Part shown: positions 1 to 6,167 of the stretch, piece by piece
Position numbering within the stretch: the stretch's first letter is position 1
Layout: the number at the start of each line of letters is the position of its first letter
NCBI GenBank assembly: GCA_900550785.1
Contig: URTL01000064.1
Span: 1 to 10,483 of the forward strand
Direction: 5' to 3'
DNA from: an uncultured Collinsella sp.
GTDB taxonomy: Bacteria > Actinomycetota > Coriobacteriia > Coriobacteriales > Coriobacteriaceae
DNA length: 10,483 bases
Position numbers and translations under genes: made by a program
Notes under the pieces: model-generated
The model's input: only the letters and a program-made list of their open reading frames with translations
Told to the model about the DNA's origin: nothing
Database searches by the model: none

Positions 1-55
1 GTTCGCCCCGGCCGCGCGGCGGCATATGAAGTCGCCTGCTCGGACAGTCCTGACT

Positions 56-93
56 CGCACGGAGAGCACATTAAGTGCTCTCCGGCTCGTGCG
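56..93. repeat. Perfect 9-bp inverted repeat with an outer 5-bp arm pair
   Basis: GGAGAGCAC (61-69) and GTGCTCTCC (75-83) are perfect reverse complements around the loop ATTAA. Outside them CGCAC (56-60) pairs with GTGCG (89-93), leaving GGCTC (84-88) as a one-sided bulge. No T-run follows, so it is not an ordinary terminator. It lies upstream of the methyltransferase leader and could be a dispersed intergenic palindrome, a protein-binding site or part of the leader RNA. The pairing is seen directly; the role is unknown. Confidence 0.6.
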
Positions 94-120
94 GAACTCG
101 CGATCGACCTTATATATTTG

Positions 121-300
121 CCCTCCCCGGGGCTCCCGCACAACGGGACCTCGGTTGGGTTCTATCCCGGTTGCAGTCGCTTCGCTCCTGCACCACTTGA
201 CTGGTGCGGTGGTTTGGCGTTGGAACGGTTCTTTTTCTGATATATGCTGGTTGCGGCTCTTCTTTTTGGGGGGAGTCGCTTTTTTGTTGCTAGGAGGTTG
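121..300 (+). promoter_or_regulatory. Structured leader (putative attenuator/riboswitch) of the methyltransferase gene
   Basis: This stretch has no convincing coding function and contains helices that exclude one another. TCCCG (134-138) can pair with CGGGA (144-148), and CGGGA can instead pair with TCCCG (165-169). TGCAG (172-176) pairs with CTGCA (188-192), but bases 190-192 also belong to GCACCA (190-195), which pairs with TGGTGC (202-207). An intrinsic terminator follows at 253-285 and then the SD of the methyltransferase. This layout is typical of transcription attenuation. A TATATT at 113-118 could be the -10 box, with a poor -35, so the transcript start is uncertain. I find no T-box consensus or other riboswitch core that I recognise. 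Confidence 0.45.
253..285 (+). terminator. Intrinsic terminator inside the methyltransferase leader
   Basis: GCGGCTC (253-259) pairs with GAGTCGC (273-279) over seven pairs including one G-U, around a 13-base T/G-rich loop, and is followed at once by six T (280-285). It lies only 6 bases before the AGGAGG SD of the downstream gene. Either it ends an upstream transcript or, more likely given the competing helices before it, it is a regulated attenuator. The stem and T-run are seen; the regulation is inferred. Confidence 0.6.
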
Positions 301-304
301 GCCC

Positions 305-1192
305 GTGGTTGATGGGGATTCTCGTTCTGAGCTGCTTTCTGCGGATTGGAATGGCGAATGGATGCGTCTGCAGGCCGCTCGGCATCGGGCTGATGATTCT
401 TTTGAATGGGATAAGCGGGCTCGGCATTTTCGGCCGCTTGAGACTGCCCCGTATGCCCGGGACTTTATGAAGCTGTTGGCGTTAAAGCCTGGTGAATCCG
501 TGCTTGATATGGGATGTGGGGCTGGGTCGATTGCTATTCCGCTTGTTCAGGCTGGGCATCCCGTGATTGCAGCCGACTTCTCCCCCGCTATGTTGGGCAC
601 CCTTGATGCCGGCATTGAGTATTACGGGCTCGAGGGGCGCATAACGCCCCTTGAGCTTGCTTGGGATGATGATTGGGATTTAGTTGGACCCGTCGCGAAA
701 GCGGTGGATGTTGCCTTTGCCAGTCGGTCGGTTACGACGACCAATCTAAAAGGTGCGCTTGCCAAGCTTGATCGTACGGCTCGTCGGCGTTGTGCTGTCA
801 CGATGGTCGCCAACTCCAGCCCGCGCTATGATCTGCACTTGATGAACGCTATCGGTGCCTCGGTTACCTGCAGTAATGGCTTTGTGTACGCCTTCAACAT
901 CCTTATTCAGATGGGTGCGTTGCCGCAGGTTACGTACTTTGAATCGCCTCGTCGCGATACCTTCGATAACCTTGAAGCGGGCGTAGCAGATTTTTCCCGC
1001 ATGCTTGAGCATGGCAACGAGGATAAGGTCGACCGTCTGCGCGACTACATCGCCCAGCACATGATCGAGAATCCCCATGCCGGTGAGCCGGGCTCCAAGG
1101 GCGTGCCGCAGGGGCGCTATATGCTCGATCATGTCCGCAAGGTTCGTTGGGCGTTTATTGCATGGAAGCCAGTCTCTGCGCCCAGCTCATAG
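305..1192 (+). CDS. Class I SAM-dependent methyltransferase (UbiE/MenG-like fold)
   Basis: A 295-residue protein starting at GTG 305, seven bases after AGGAGG (292-297). The frame stays open upstream to 26, but that part overlaps leader hairpins and reads as low-complexity, hydrophobic sequence, so I reject the longer start. Motif I of the Rossmann methyltransferase fold is LDMGCGAG (residues 67-74), and the acidic end of strand 2 is Asp91 in AADFSP, which should bind the SAM ribose. The N-terminal segment WNGEWMRLQAARHRADDSFEWDKRA (residues 15-39, split here as WNGEWMRLQAARH and RADDSFEWDKRA) resembles a subfamily I associate with anaerobes. The substrate is unknown; small molecule or cofactor is more likely than nucleic acid. 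Codons often end in T, unlike the C-ending usage of the neighbours. No clear terminator separates it from yhbY. Confidence 0.85.
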   Translation: MVDGDSRSELLSADWNGEWMRLQAARHRADDSFEWDKRARHFRPLETAPYARDFMKLLALKPGESVLDMGCGAGSIAIPLVQAGHPVIAADFSPAMLGTLDAGIEYYGLEGRITPLELAWDDDWDLVGPVAKAVDVAFASRSVTTTNLKGALAKLDRTARRRCAVTMVANSSPRYDLHLMNAIGASVTCSNGFVYAFNILIQMGALPQVTYFESPRRDTFDNLEAGVADFSRMLEHGNEDKVDRLRDYIAQHMIENPHAGEPGSKGVPQGRYMLDHVRKVRWAFIAWKPVSAPSS

Positions 1193-1309
1193 CTTGTTCG
1201 CAGCCCGCACCGCCCACTCACTTGGCATCCGCATTCTTTTTGAACTGGGCAAACGCGCTCCACACCGCGCCGTTCCTGCGCTATCGTGGGACAGCTCACG
1301 TAGATTAAG

Positions 1310-1324
1310 GCCCCATCATGGGGC
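1310..1324 (+). other. Hairpin in the yhbY 5' leader
   Basis: GCCCCAT (1310-1316) and ATGGGGC (1318-1324) are perfect complements around a single base, so the real loop is probably ATCAT. The 3' arm contains an in-frame ATG (1318) that could give a yhbY product 11 residues longer. Burying it in a GC-rich hairpin argues for the ATG at 1351. It may also affect mRNA stability or yhbY translation. Confidence 0.45.
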
Positions 1325-1350
1325 GCCCCATACATAGAAAGCGAGAACCC

Positions 1351-1650
1351 ATGGCACTGACAGGAGCCCAGGTCAAGCAGCTTCGCAGCATGGCCCATCA
1401 CCTCAACCCCGCTATCATCATCGGCAAGTCCGACGTCAACGAGGGCACCGTCGAGCAGACGGTCGCCTACCTGGAGAAGCACGAGCTCGTTAAGTGCTCC
1501 GTGCTCGATGGCTCCAGTCTTTCCGCCCGCGAGGCCGCCGAAGAGCTCGCTGAGCGTTGCCACGCCGAGGTCGTCCAGGTCATCGGCCGCAAGTTCTCGC
1601 TGTATCGCGAGTCCTCGCGCAAGGACATCGAGAAGATCAAGCTCGTCTAA
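1351..1650 (+). CDS. yhbY: YhbY-family RNA-binding protein (CRM domain)
   Basis: A 99-residue protein made of one CRM (chloroplast RNA splicing and ribosome maturation) domain. Relatives of this size, E. coli YhbY and B. subtilis YqeI, associate with pre-50S ribosomal subunits, so a cytoplasmic role in large-subunit assembly is expected. The family pattern is visible: MALTGAQVKQLRSMAHHL at the N-terminus, the loop IIIGKSDVNEG (residues 22-32), LEKHELVKCSVL in the middle and VQVIGRKFSLYRES near the end. The RNA-contacting GxxG loop reads G25-K-S-D28, so its second glycine is aspartate. I chose ATG 1351 because the family starts here; the purine-rich upstream stretch is a weak SD, and the alternative ATG 1318 lies in a hairpin. 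Codons are strongly C-ending, as in well-expressed genes. A terminator follows 38 bases after the stop. Confidence 0.9.
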   Translation: MALTGAQVKQLRSMAHHLNPAIIIGKSDVNEGTVEQTVAYLEKHELVKCSVLDGSSLSAREAAEELAERCHAEVVQVIGRKFSLYRESSRKDIEKIKLV

Positions 1651-1688
1651 GAGCCAATGATCCGGCGAGCCAACACATAGCAAGCTTA

Positions 1689-1721
1689 CGGGTGCCCAAG
1701 TACTTCGGGCGCCCGTTTTTT
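1689..1721 (+). terminator. Intrinsic terminator of yhbY
   Basis: CGGGTGCCC (1689-1697) pairs with GGGCGCCCG (1707-1715) with one U-G pair, and the loop contains the self-complementary AAGTACTT. Six T (1716-1721) follow. The last two T overlap the TAA stop codon of the convergent regulator gene (1722-1720 on the minus strand). On the minus strand no T-run follows the hairpin, so it is a good terminator in one direction only. Confidence 0.85.
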
Positions 1722-4719
1722 ATCGCTCGACCAGCACGCGATTGAGCCGCCCCTCCACCAAGCGCTCGTATAGACGCCGCGTCTCGGGCTCGGGCACGCC
1801 ATTGACCTGCTCCCTCAGATGGTGCATATGCCCGCTGTACAGCTCGACGATATCGCGCCGCCGCCCCGCCGCACTGTAGACGCGCATGGCACAGCGCACC
1901 ATATCCTCGCGCGCCGTTTCCTGCCGAAGCCCCGACTCCGCCAGCCAAATCGCCGACTGCAGGTCGTTTTCTTCTAGAGCGGCATTTGCTCCCTTAATCA
2001 TGCAATCGATGTACTTTGACTGCATGATGCGTCGCATACGCAAAAAGTAGGTGGGATTACAGCCATTGGGAACATACAGCGGTCCGGCATAAAGCTGCTC
2101 AATCTTAAGGCACAACTCGACCAGATGGGGCCCGCGCGCACCCGTGCGATTTCCCAAAACCTCACGGCTTATCTGGTCAAACAACCGCACATCGGTCTTG
2201 ACGTAGTCGCCGTTGAGCCCAATGCATTCATTTTGGATGAGCACACACGACTTGCCATCCGGCGTCGGTCCCAAAGCCGACCGCAAGCGCGATATCGTCG
2301 AGTACAGGTTGTTGCGGGCGCTATTGAACTCGGCATGGGGCCACAGCTCCATGGCCAGCGTCTCACGATCGACGAGCGCATCCATGCCCAGCGCAAGCCG
2401 CTCGGCAAGTGTCGCCGCCTTCTTGCGGCGCCACATTTTGTCCGTGATGGGAAAACCGTCGCGCTCGGCGCGAAACGCGCCAAACATGCGAATCTCGATA
2501 TGGTCGATGGTATCAACGGCTTCAACCTCGCCAGCCTGGAACAGGCGCTCGCCCTCCCCTTCCAAATCGTCGCGCAGCGAGTACCGCGACAGCTCGCGCA
2601 CGGGAAGCTTCTTGCGTATCCTGCCCGCCGGCTCGCCCAGACAATGCATGGCAAGGCGCGCAAAGAGCCGATACGATGGCTCTAGAATCCCCGCGCGATT
2701 CATGGACATCCAGGCCGCAAGGTCGCTGTCTCGGCCCGCGCAAGCCAAATGCAGCGCCACCATCCAGGCTTCTGCGCCACCAACCTGCGTCTGGCTTATA
2801 TCGAGCAACTCCGCTTCCTCGCGCACCGAAACCATCGAGGTGTTACGCAGATATGCCGCGCGCTCCAGCAGCAATGCGTTATCGCGCATGTACGCAATCG
2901 ACTCCTCGGCAAGTTTGAGCACTTGGACCGCACGGAACTTTGCATTAACCGGCCGTCCCTCTGCCAGCGACTGCCAGCCTTCTAGCAACAGGCCAAACAG
3001 CTGAATCTGGTTGTCGCGCATGCGCACGGCAAAACGATCGAGCTCGTTGAACGCCGCGTCGTCGGTTACCGGCAAGCCGGAAAGGAGCCGCCGTGCCGCC
3101 AACACCATGCGCACCCAGATAGCCATCGCCTTAAGCCCACGTACGTCGAGCGCCTCCCGCACCATCGTCATCTCGTCGTCGCGCTCGTCGGTTCCCGCAA
3201 ACGACCCGTCAAAGAGCTCCACCAGCATACTATCGGCCCGTATAACAATCCCCGCGATGTCGAGCTCGCAGTCGTAGGCCTTGCTCGTTTTGAGCTGCTG
3301 TAGTACGCCGCCGTCATCTCCCCGCTCGGTCAGACAGCGCTTGACCTCGATATGCGCAGACAACATATCGAGTGCGGCATGGGATGTCTCGGTTTCTGGC
3401 ACGGCCAGGTTCGTAGGAAGCCCAAGCCCGTTGTCCCCATAGCAAACAGCCGTCAGCGTCTGGGCCATCCTCCATGAAACAGGGTCTATTTCGCAGGCCG
3501 CCCGTTCGCCCTCGCGCTCGATGACCGATGCCATATAGCGGGCGAGCTTTGTATTGGACACGCTGACCGCTGCCAGATATACGCCGAGTGCCTCGGCAGG
3601 CGTTGGCTCTGGAGCCGGATCGTCAGCATCGATCGTGCCCAGCGCTGCTCGGCAGATATCGGCCCCGTGCCCCGTCAGAGCCAGATCGACCCCATACTGC
3701 CCAGTAAGTTCAAGGACCGCCTCACGGTCCAAAAAGGCGTCCGCCAGGCCCATCGCCGCATCGCATCGGCCCGCCTTAAGCAAAATCCGGGCCGCCCTCG
3801 GAACAAGTTCGGGGCGAACCTCGGCCACCAACTTACGCAAACGCAAGCGTCCGTTATCCTCCGTGCCCAGACACGTAAAACTCCGCTCGGCGGGATCCAA
3901 GCCAAAGATCGGGTAGTCGCGTACAAAGTAGGACTGGTCGACCATCGACAGCCTTACCCCACAAGCCTCGAGTTCTGCGATATTGCCCTCGCCCATCAAA
4001 ACCATGAGACATGCCACGCAAAACAGCGCATTATTGTCGAGCGAAGCCAGATCGGCAAGTGCCGCGCCATATACGTTGACAATCTCGTTTTCGAGCAGGC
4101 CGGCTACGTCGCCTTGGCCATACAGACCCGTCTGCAATGCCGAAACGAGCTCGGGCACGCCCTGCGTGAGCTGATAAAAGTCGAGCGATGTGCTGATCGA
4201 AAACGCCGATGCCCACGCCGAATACTCATAGGCATGCACCTTGAGCATCTGCGCATTGATCTTAACCGAATCGCCCAGCCCATGAATCAGCTGACGATTT
4301 GAAGGACGGCAGGAGATAAAGACCCCTACCCCCATAGCGCGCAGGCCGCGAATCCTGTCGATGAGGTCTTCGGTATCGTGCTGATCGAGATTTGGCACAT
4401 TATCAATCGCGATAAGGGAGTGCGGTTTGTCTTTGAGTTCTTCGGTAACCACCTCGAGCTGCATAAACACCTCACGCCCAATGGCACGATCGGCCTCGAT
4501 AATCCGCACGGGGCCTCGCGTCGGGTCGCATTTAACCTCATGGGTGTACTGCAGCAGCACCGAGGTCTTCCCAAACCCGTCGGGCGCATAAAGAACCACG
4601 ATGCCGGCCTTTCGGCCCTTGGCGATAAGCTCATTCATCAAGCGTTCGCGTCGCACCATATAGCCTCCGCCCAGCGGCATCAGCTCGAGCTCGTCTATAC
4701 CGCTCAAATCGTTTACCAT
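1720..4719 (-). CDS. STAND-type NTPase transcriptional regulator with C-terminal winged helix and BTAD
   Basis: A 999-residue cytoplasmic regulator. Its N-terminus has a MalT/LAL-style P-loop APDGFGKT (residues 45-52), a Walker B-like strand SLIAIDN (101-107, Asp106) and a sensor-like strand FISCRPSN (134-141). Residues of about 300-735 are mostly helical, as expected for TPR-like or superhelical sensor arms. Residues of about 741-835 form an OmpR/SARP-type winged helix (IRMFGAFRAERDGFPITDK, RETLAMELWP, NNLYSTISRLRSALG). A bacterial transcriptional activator domain (BTAD) follows at about 842-995. SARP proteins usually carry the winged helix and BTAD first, so the order here is reversed. By analogy with MalT, an inducer and ATP would drive oligomerisation and promoter binding; this is inference. 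GAGGAG five bases before the ATG supports the start. The gene lies downstream of nagB behind a terminator, and a perfect inverted repeat precedes its SD. The ligand and target genes are unknown. Confidence 0.88.
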   Translation of the reverse strand: MVNDLSGIDELELMPLGGGYMVRRERLMNELIAKGRKAGIVVLYAPDGFGKTSVLLQYTHEVKCDPTRGPVRIIEADRAIGREVFMQLEVVTEELKDKPHSLIAIDNVPNLDQHDTEDLIDRIRGLRAMGVGVFISCRPSNRQLIHGLGDSVKINAQMLKVHAYEYSAWASAFSISTSLDFYQLTQGVPELVSALQTGLYGQGDVAGLLENEIVNVYGAALADLASLDNNALFCVACLMVLMGEGNIAELEACGVRLSMVDQSYFVRDYPIFGLDPAERSFTCLGTEDNGRLRLRKLVAEVRPELVPRAARILLKAGRCDAAMGLADAFLDREAVLELTGQYGVDLALTGHGADICRAALGTIDADDPAPEPTPAEALGVYLAAVSVSNTKLARYMASVIEREGERAACEIDPVSWRMAQTLTAVCYGDNGLGLPTNLAVPETETSHAALDMLSAHIEVKRCLTERGDDGGVLQQLKTSKAYDCELDIAGIVIRADSMLVELFDGSFAGTDERDDEMTMVREALDVRGLKAMAIWVRMVLAARRLLSGLPVTDDAAFNELDRFAVRMRDNQIQLFGLLLEGWQSLAEGRPVNAKFRAVQVLKLAEESIAYMRDNALLLERAAYLRNTSMVSVREEAELLDISQTQVGGAEAWMVALHLACAGRDSDLAAWMSMNRAGILEPSYRLFARLAMHCLGEPAGRIRKKLPVRELSRYSLRDDLEGEGERLFQAGEVEAVDTIDHIEIRMFGAFRAERDGFPITDKMWRRKKAATLAERLALGMDALVDRETLAMELWPHAEFNSARNNLYSTISRLRSALGPTPDGKSCVLIQNECIGLNGDYVKTDVRLFDQISREVLGNRTGARGPHLVELCLKIEQLYAGPLYVPNGCNPTYFLRMRRIMQSKYIDCMIKGANAALEENDLQSAIWLAESGLRQETAREDMVRCAMRVYSAAGRRRDIVELYSGHMHHLREQVNGVPEPETRRLYERLVEGRLNRVLVER

Positions 4720-4739
4720 GCCCGCTCCTCAACTCGACC

Positions 4740-4768
4740 GTATGGACACTGTAGCCGCAAGACCATAC
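4740..4768. promoter_or_regulatory. Inverted repeat upstream of the regulator gene (possible operator)
   Basis: GTATGG (4740-4745) and CCATAC (4763-4768) are perfect inverted half-sites with a 17-base gap, centre to centre 23 bases, or about two helical turns. They lie just upstream of the SD of the large regulator gene, where a dimeric or oligomeric regulator could act. Autoregulation is a guess; a six-base inverted repeat can occur by chance. Confidence 0.25.
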
Positions 4769-4823
4769 AAGCCGCGCTATGAATAGAGCGACCTTGTGTT
4801 TTAGGTTGTCTTTTGGTACGCAA

Positions 4824-4837
4824 GCGGCAAGTTTTTG
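4824..4837. repeat. 14-bp direct repeat, copy 1
   Basis: GCGGCAAGTTTTTG occurs here and again, identically, at 5070-5083 in the same intergenic region between nagB and the regulator gene. This 4720-5167 stretch is about 450 bases long and has no supportable gene. It holds the nagB terminator, the direct and inverted repeats listed here, a short inverted repeat CCGATT/AATCGG (4849-4854 and 4873-4878), and presumably the regulator's promoter. The best promoter candidate on the minus strand is TTGATT (5034-5039) with TATGCA (5011-5016), 17 bases apart, and it is weak. Confidence 0.45.
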
Positions 4838-4896
4838 TACAGCGAGGGCCGATTGTTATTAATCCCCCGACTAATCGGTCTTTAAGCAGGTAAATG

Positions 4897-4912
4897 AGCT
4901 TGTCAGCTTGTC
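4897..4912. repeat. Tandem octamer AGCTTGTC x2
   Basis: AGCTTGTC at 4897-4904 is repeated immediately and perfectly at 4905-4912. It lies in the upstream region of the regulator gene, between the two copies of the 14-bp repeat. It could be a simple slippage duplication or paired binding half-sites; nothing else identifies it. Confidence 0.4.
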
Positions 4913-5069
4913 CCATCTAAGCGGCAGTGTAACGCAGATGAACAAGGTTCAGCCATGTCATTCAACTCGCCTAGCACCCGCTACCGTCTACGACCTTCTA
5001 GTGGCATTTTTGCATAGAATCTGGTATAGAATGAATCAAGCTGTTGGACATCCGGCATTCGTCAAGCTT

Positions 5070-5083
5070 GCGGCAAGTTTTTG
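5070..5083. repeat. 14-bp direct repeat, copy 2, within a helically phased CAAG array
   Basis: This is the second exact copy of GCGGCAAGTTTTTG, 246 bases from the first. Here it is flanked so that GTCAAG (5061-5066), GGCAAG (5072-5077) and GTCAAG (5084-5089) recur at 11- and 12-base steps, about one helical turn each. Such spacing is common for direct-repeat activator sites. It lies just downstream of the nagB terminator and far upstream of the regulator start. Confidence 0.45.
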
Positions 5084-5107
5084 GTCAAGTGGGCGGAAAG
5101 GGATAGC

Positions 5108-5133
5108 AAAAAGGCCCCCGCAAAGCGGAGGCC
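5108..5133 (-). terminator. Intrinsic terminator of nagB
   Basis: On the minus strand GGCCTCCGC (5133-5125) pairs with GCGGGGGCC (5121-5113) around a three-base loop, with one U-G pair, and is followed by five T (5112-5108). It sits 34 bases after the nagB stop and separates nagB from the regulator downstream. Confidence 0.85.
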
Positions 5134-5167
5134 TTCGGCAAAGCTATGTCGAGGTGATAGGCTTTCG

Positions 5168-5896
5168 CTACTTGCAGAGCGAAAGGGCGGCCTCGTCGGC
5201 AACGACAACGCAGTTGGTGTGCAGTTGCAGGATCGAGGCAGGGCACTGGGGGGTAACCGGACCATAGCACATGTCATGCACGGCCTGTGCCTTGGCCTCG
5301 CCGTTGGCGACGACCAGGATCATGCGGGCATACATGATGGTCTGGGTACCCATGGTGTAGGCCTGACGGGGCACGTCGTCGATGCTGTCGAACAGGCGGC
5401 TGTTGGCCTGAATGGTGCTCTCGGTGAGGTCGACGCAGTGCGTACCCTTGGAGAAGTGGTCATCGGGCTCGTTGAAGCCAATGTGACCGTTGTTACCGAT
5501 GCCGAGCAGCTGCAGATCAGGGTAACCGGCGGCAGCGACGATCTTGTCGTACTCGGAGCAGGCAGCGGCAGCGTCGGGATTGGAGCCATCGGGCACATGC
5601 GTGTTGTTCAGGTCGATGTTAATGTGATCGAAGAAGTTCTCACGCATAAAGTAGTGGTAGCTCTGGGGATCGTCGTGCGAAAGGCCACGATACTCGTCGA
5701 GGTTGTAGGTGCTGACCTCGGCAAAGTCGACGTCACCCTTCTCGTACCAAGCGGCGAGCTGCTTGTAGGCGCCAATCGGGGTGGAGCCGGTGGCAAGACC
5801 CAGCACGCAATCGGGCTTGAGGATAACCTGGGCCGAGATGATATTGGCGGCCTTGCGGCTCATATCCTCGTAGTCTTTAGCTTTAATGATCTTCAT
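5168..5896 (-). CDS. nagB: Glucosamine-6-phosphate deaminase
   Basis: A 242-residue enzyme, the length of the short Bacillus-type NagB (E. coli NagB has 266). It converts glucosamine-6-phosphate to fructose-6-phosphate and ammonia in the cytoplasm, feeding amino sugars into glycolysis. Visible motifs are the phosphate-binding ATGSTP (residues 35-40), the catalytic Asp67 in LDEYRG, and the signature GIGNNGHIGFNEP (132-144) containing His138 and Glu143. Lys202 corresponds to the conserved phosphate-contacting lysine. The aspartate of E. coli (Asp141) is Asn136 here, which the family signature allows. The ATG at 5896 follows AAAGGA by six bases; the upstream open frame to 6061 is not family-like. 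glmM and a PTS EIIA gene lie upstream on the same strand, forming an amino-sugar cluster. nagA is not in the window. Confidence 0.96.
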   Translation of the reverse strand: MKIIKAKDYEDMSRKAANIISAQVILKPDCVLGLATGSTPIGAYKQLAAWYEKGDVDFAEVSTYNLDEYRGLSHDDPQSYHYFMRENFFDHINIDLNNTHVPDGSNPDAAAACSEYDKIVAAAGYPDLQLLGIGNNGHIGFNEPDDHFSKGTHCVDLTESTIQANSRLFDSIDDVPRQAYTMGTQTIMYARMILVVANGEAKAQAVHDMCYGPVTPQCPASILQLHTNCVVVADEAALSLCK

Positions 5897-5962
5897 TACG
5901 CGTCCTTTCTCGTACAAGAGAGGCAAGGCTCCCATTACAAGCACTTGCCCGCGGCCCGCGTC

Positions 5963-5985
5963 GGCCGCAACCAACGTGTGCGGCC
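5963..5985 (-). other. Hairpin in the nagB 5' leader
   Basis: GGCCGCA (5963-5969) and TGCGGCC (5979-5985) are perfect 7-bp inverted arms around a nine-base loop. If the promoter at 6006-6034 is used, this hairpin falls in the first part of an approximately 100-base nagB leader. It may only stabilise the mRNA; I see no known riboswitch pattern. Confidence 0.35.
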
Positions 5986-6005
5986 ACCAGGGCGAGGTCG
6001 CGTAA

Positions 6006-6034
6006 TGTATATGTCTCGTGTCTACCCGCGTCGA
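6006..6034 (-). promoter_or_regulatory. Candidate sigma-70-type promoter of nagB
   Basis: On the minus strand TCGACG (6034-6029) and TATACA (6011-6006) are separated by 17 bases, matching four of six -35 bases and most of the -10. Transcription would start near 6000, about 100 bases before the nagB ATG. No operator of a known amino-sugar repressor is recognisable nearby. Confidence 0.35.
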
Positions 6035-6094
6035 GGCCCCTGCCCGTCCACGGTGACCCAAAGCTGTTTAGCTTCGGACAAATCCCATCTTGCC

Positions 6095-6128
6095 ACGGAG
6101 GGCGTCCTCTTTCAAGGGCGCCCTCCGT
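6095..6128. other. Long hairpin between the EIIA gene and nagB
   Basis: ACGGAGGGCG (6095-6104) and CGCCCTCCGT (6119-6128) are perfect 10-bp arms, extendable by AGG/CCT across one mismatched position, with a six-base loop. It lies 40 bases after the EIIA stop. No T-run follows on the minus strand, so it is not a standard intrinsic terminator. It could be a 3'-end stabiliser, a U-less terminator or a dispersed palindrome. A smaller hairpin, AAGGC/GCCTT (6152-6156 and 6162-6166), directly follows the stop codon. Confidence 0.5.
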
Positions 6129-6167
6129 AAACGTGTTTGAATTGTAGGCTAAAGGCAAAGCGCCTTG

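Noticed and set aside
1..25. Start of a divergent minus-strand gene at ATG 25
   Set aside because: Only eight codons are in the window and there is no convincing SD.
121..260. T-box or tRNA-like element, from a GGGTTCTATCCCG stretch
   Set aside because: The would-be T-arm does not pair beyond three bases, and there is no T-box consensus or CCA-ended acceptor stem.
26..304. N-terminal extension of the methyltransferase from ATG 26 with a membrane-like segment
   Set aside because: The hydrophobic stretch is a translation of the terminator and T-rich leader. A strong SD and GTG at 305 give a normal-length family protein.
5081..6130. 349-codon plus-strand frame opposite nagB
   Set aside because: It is an antisense shadow of nagB that runs through the nagB terminator and leader; low-complexity V/G/A-rich product.
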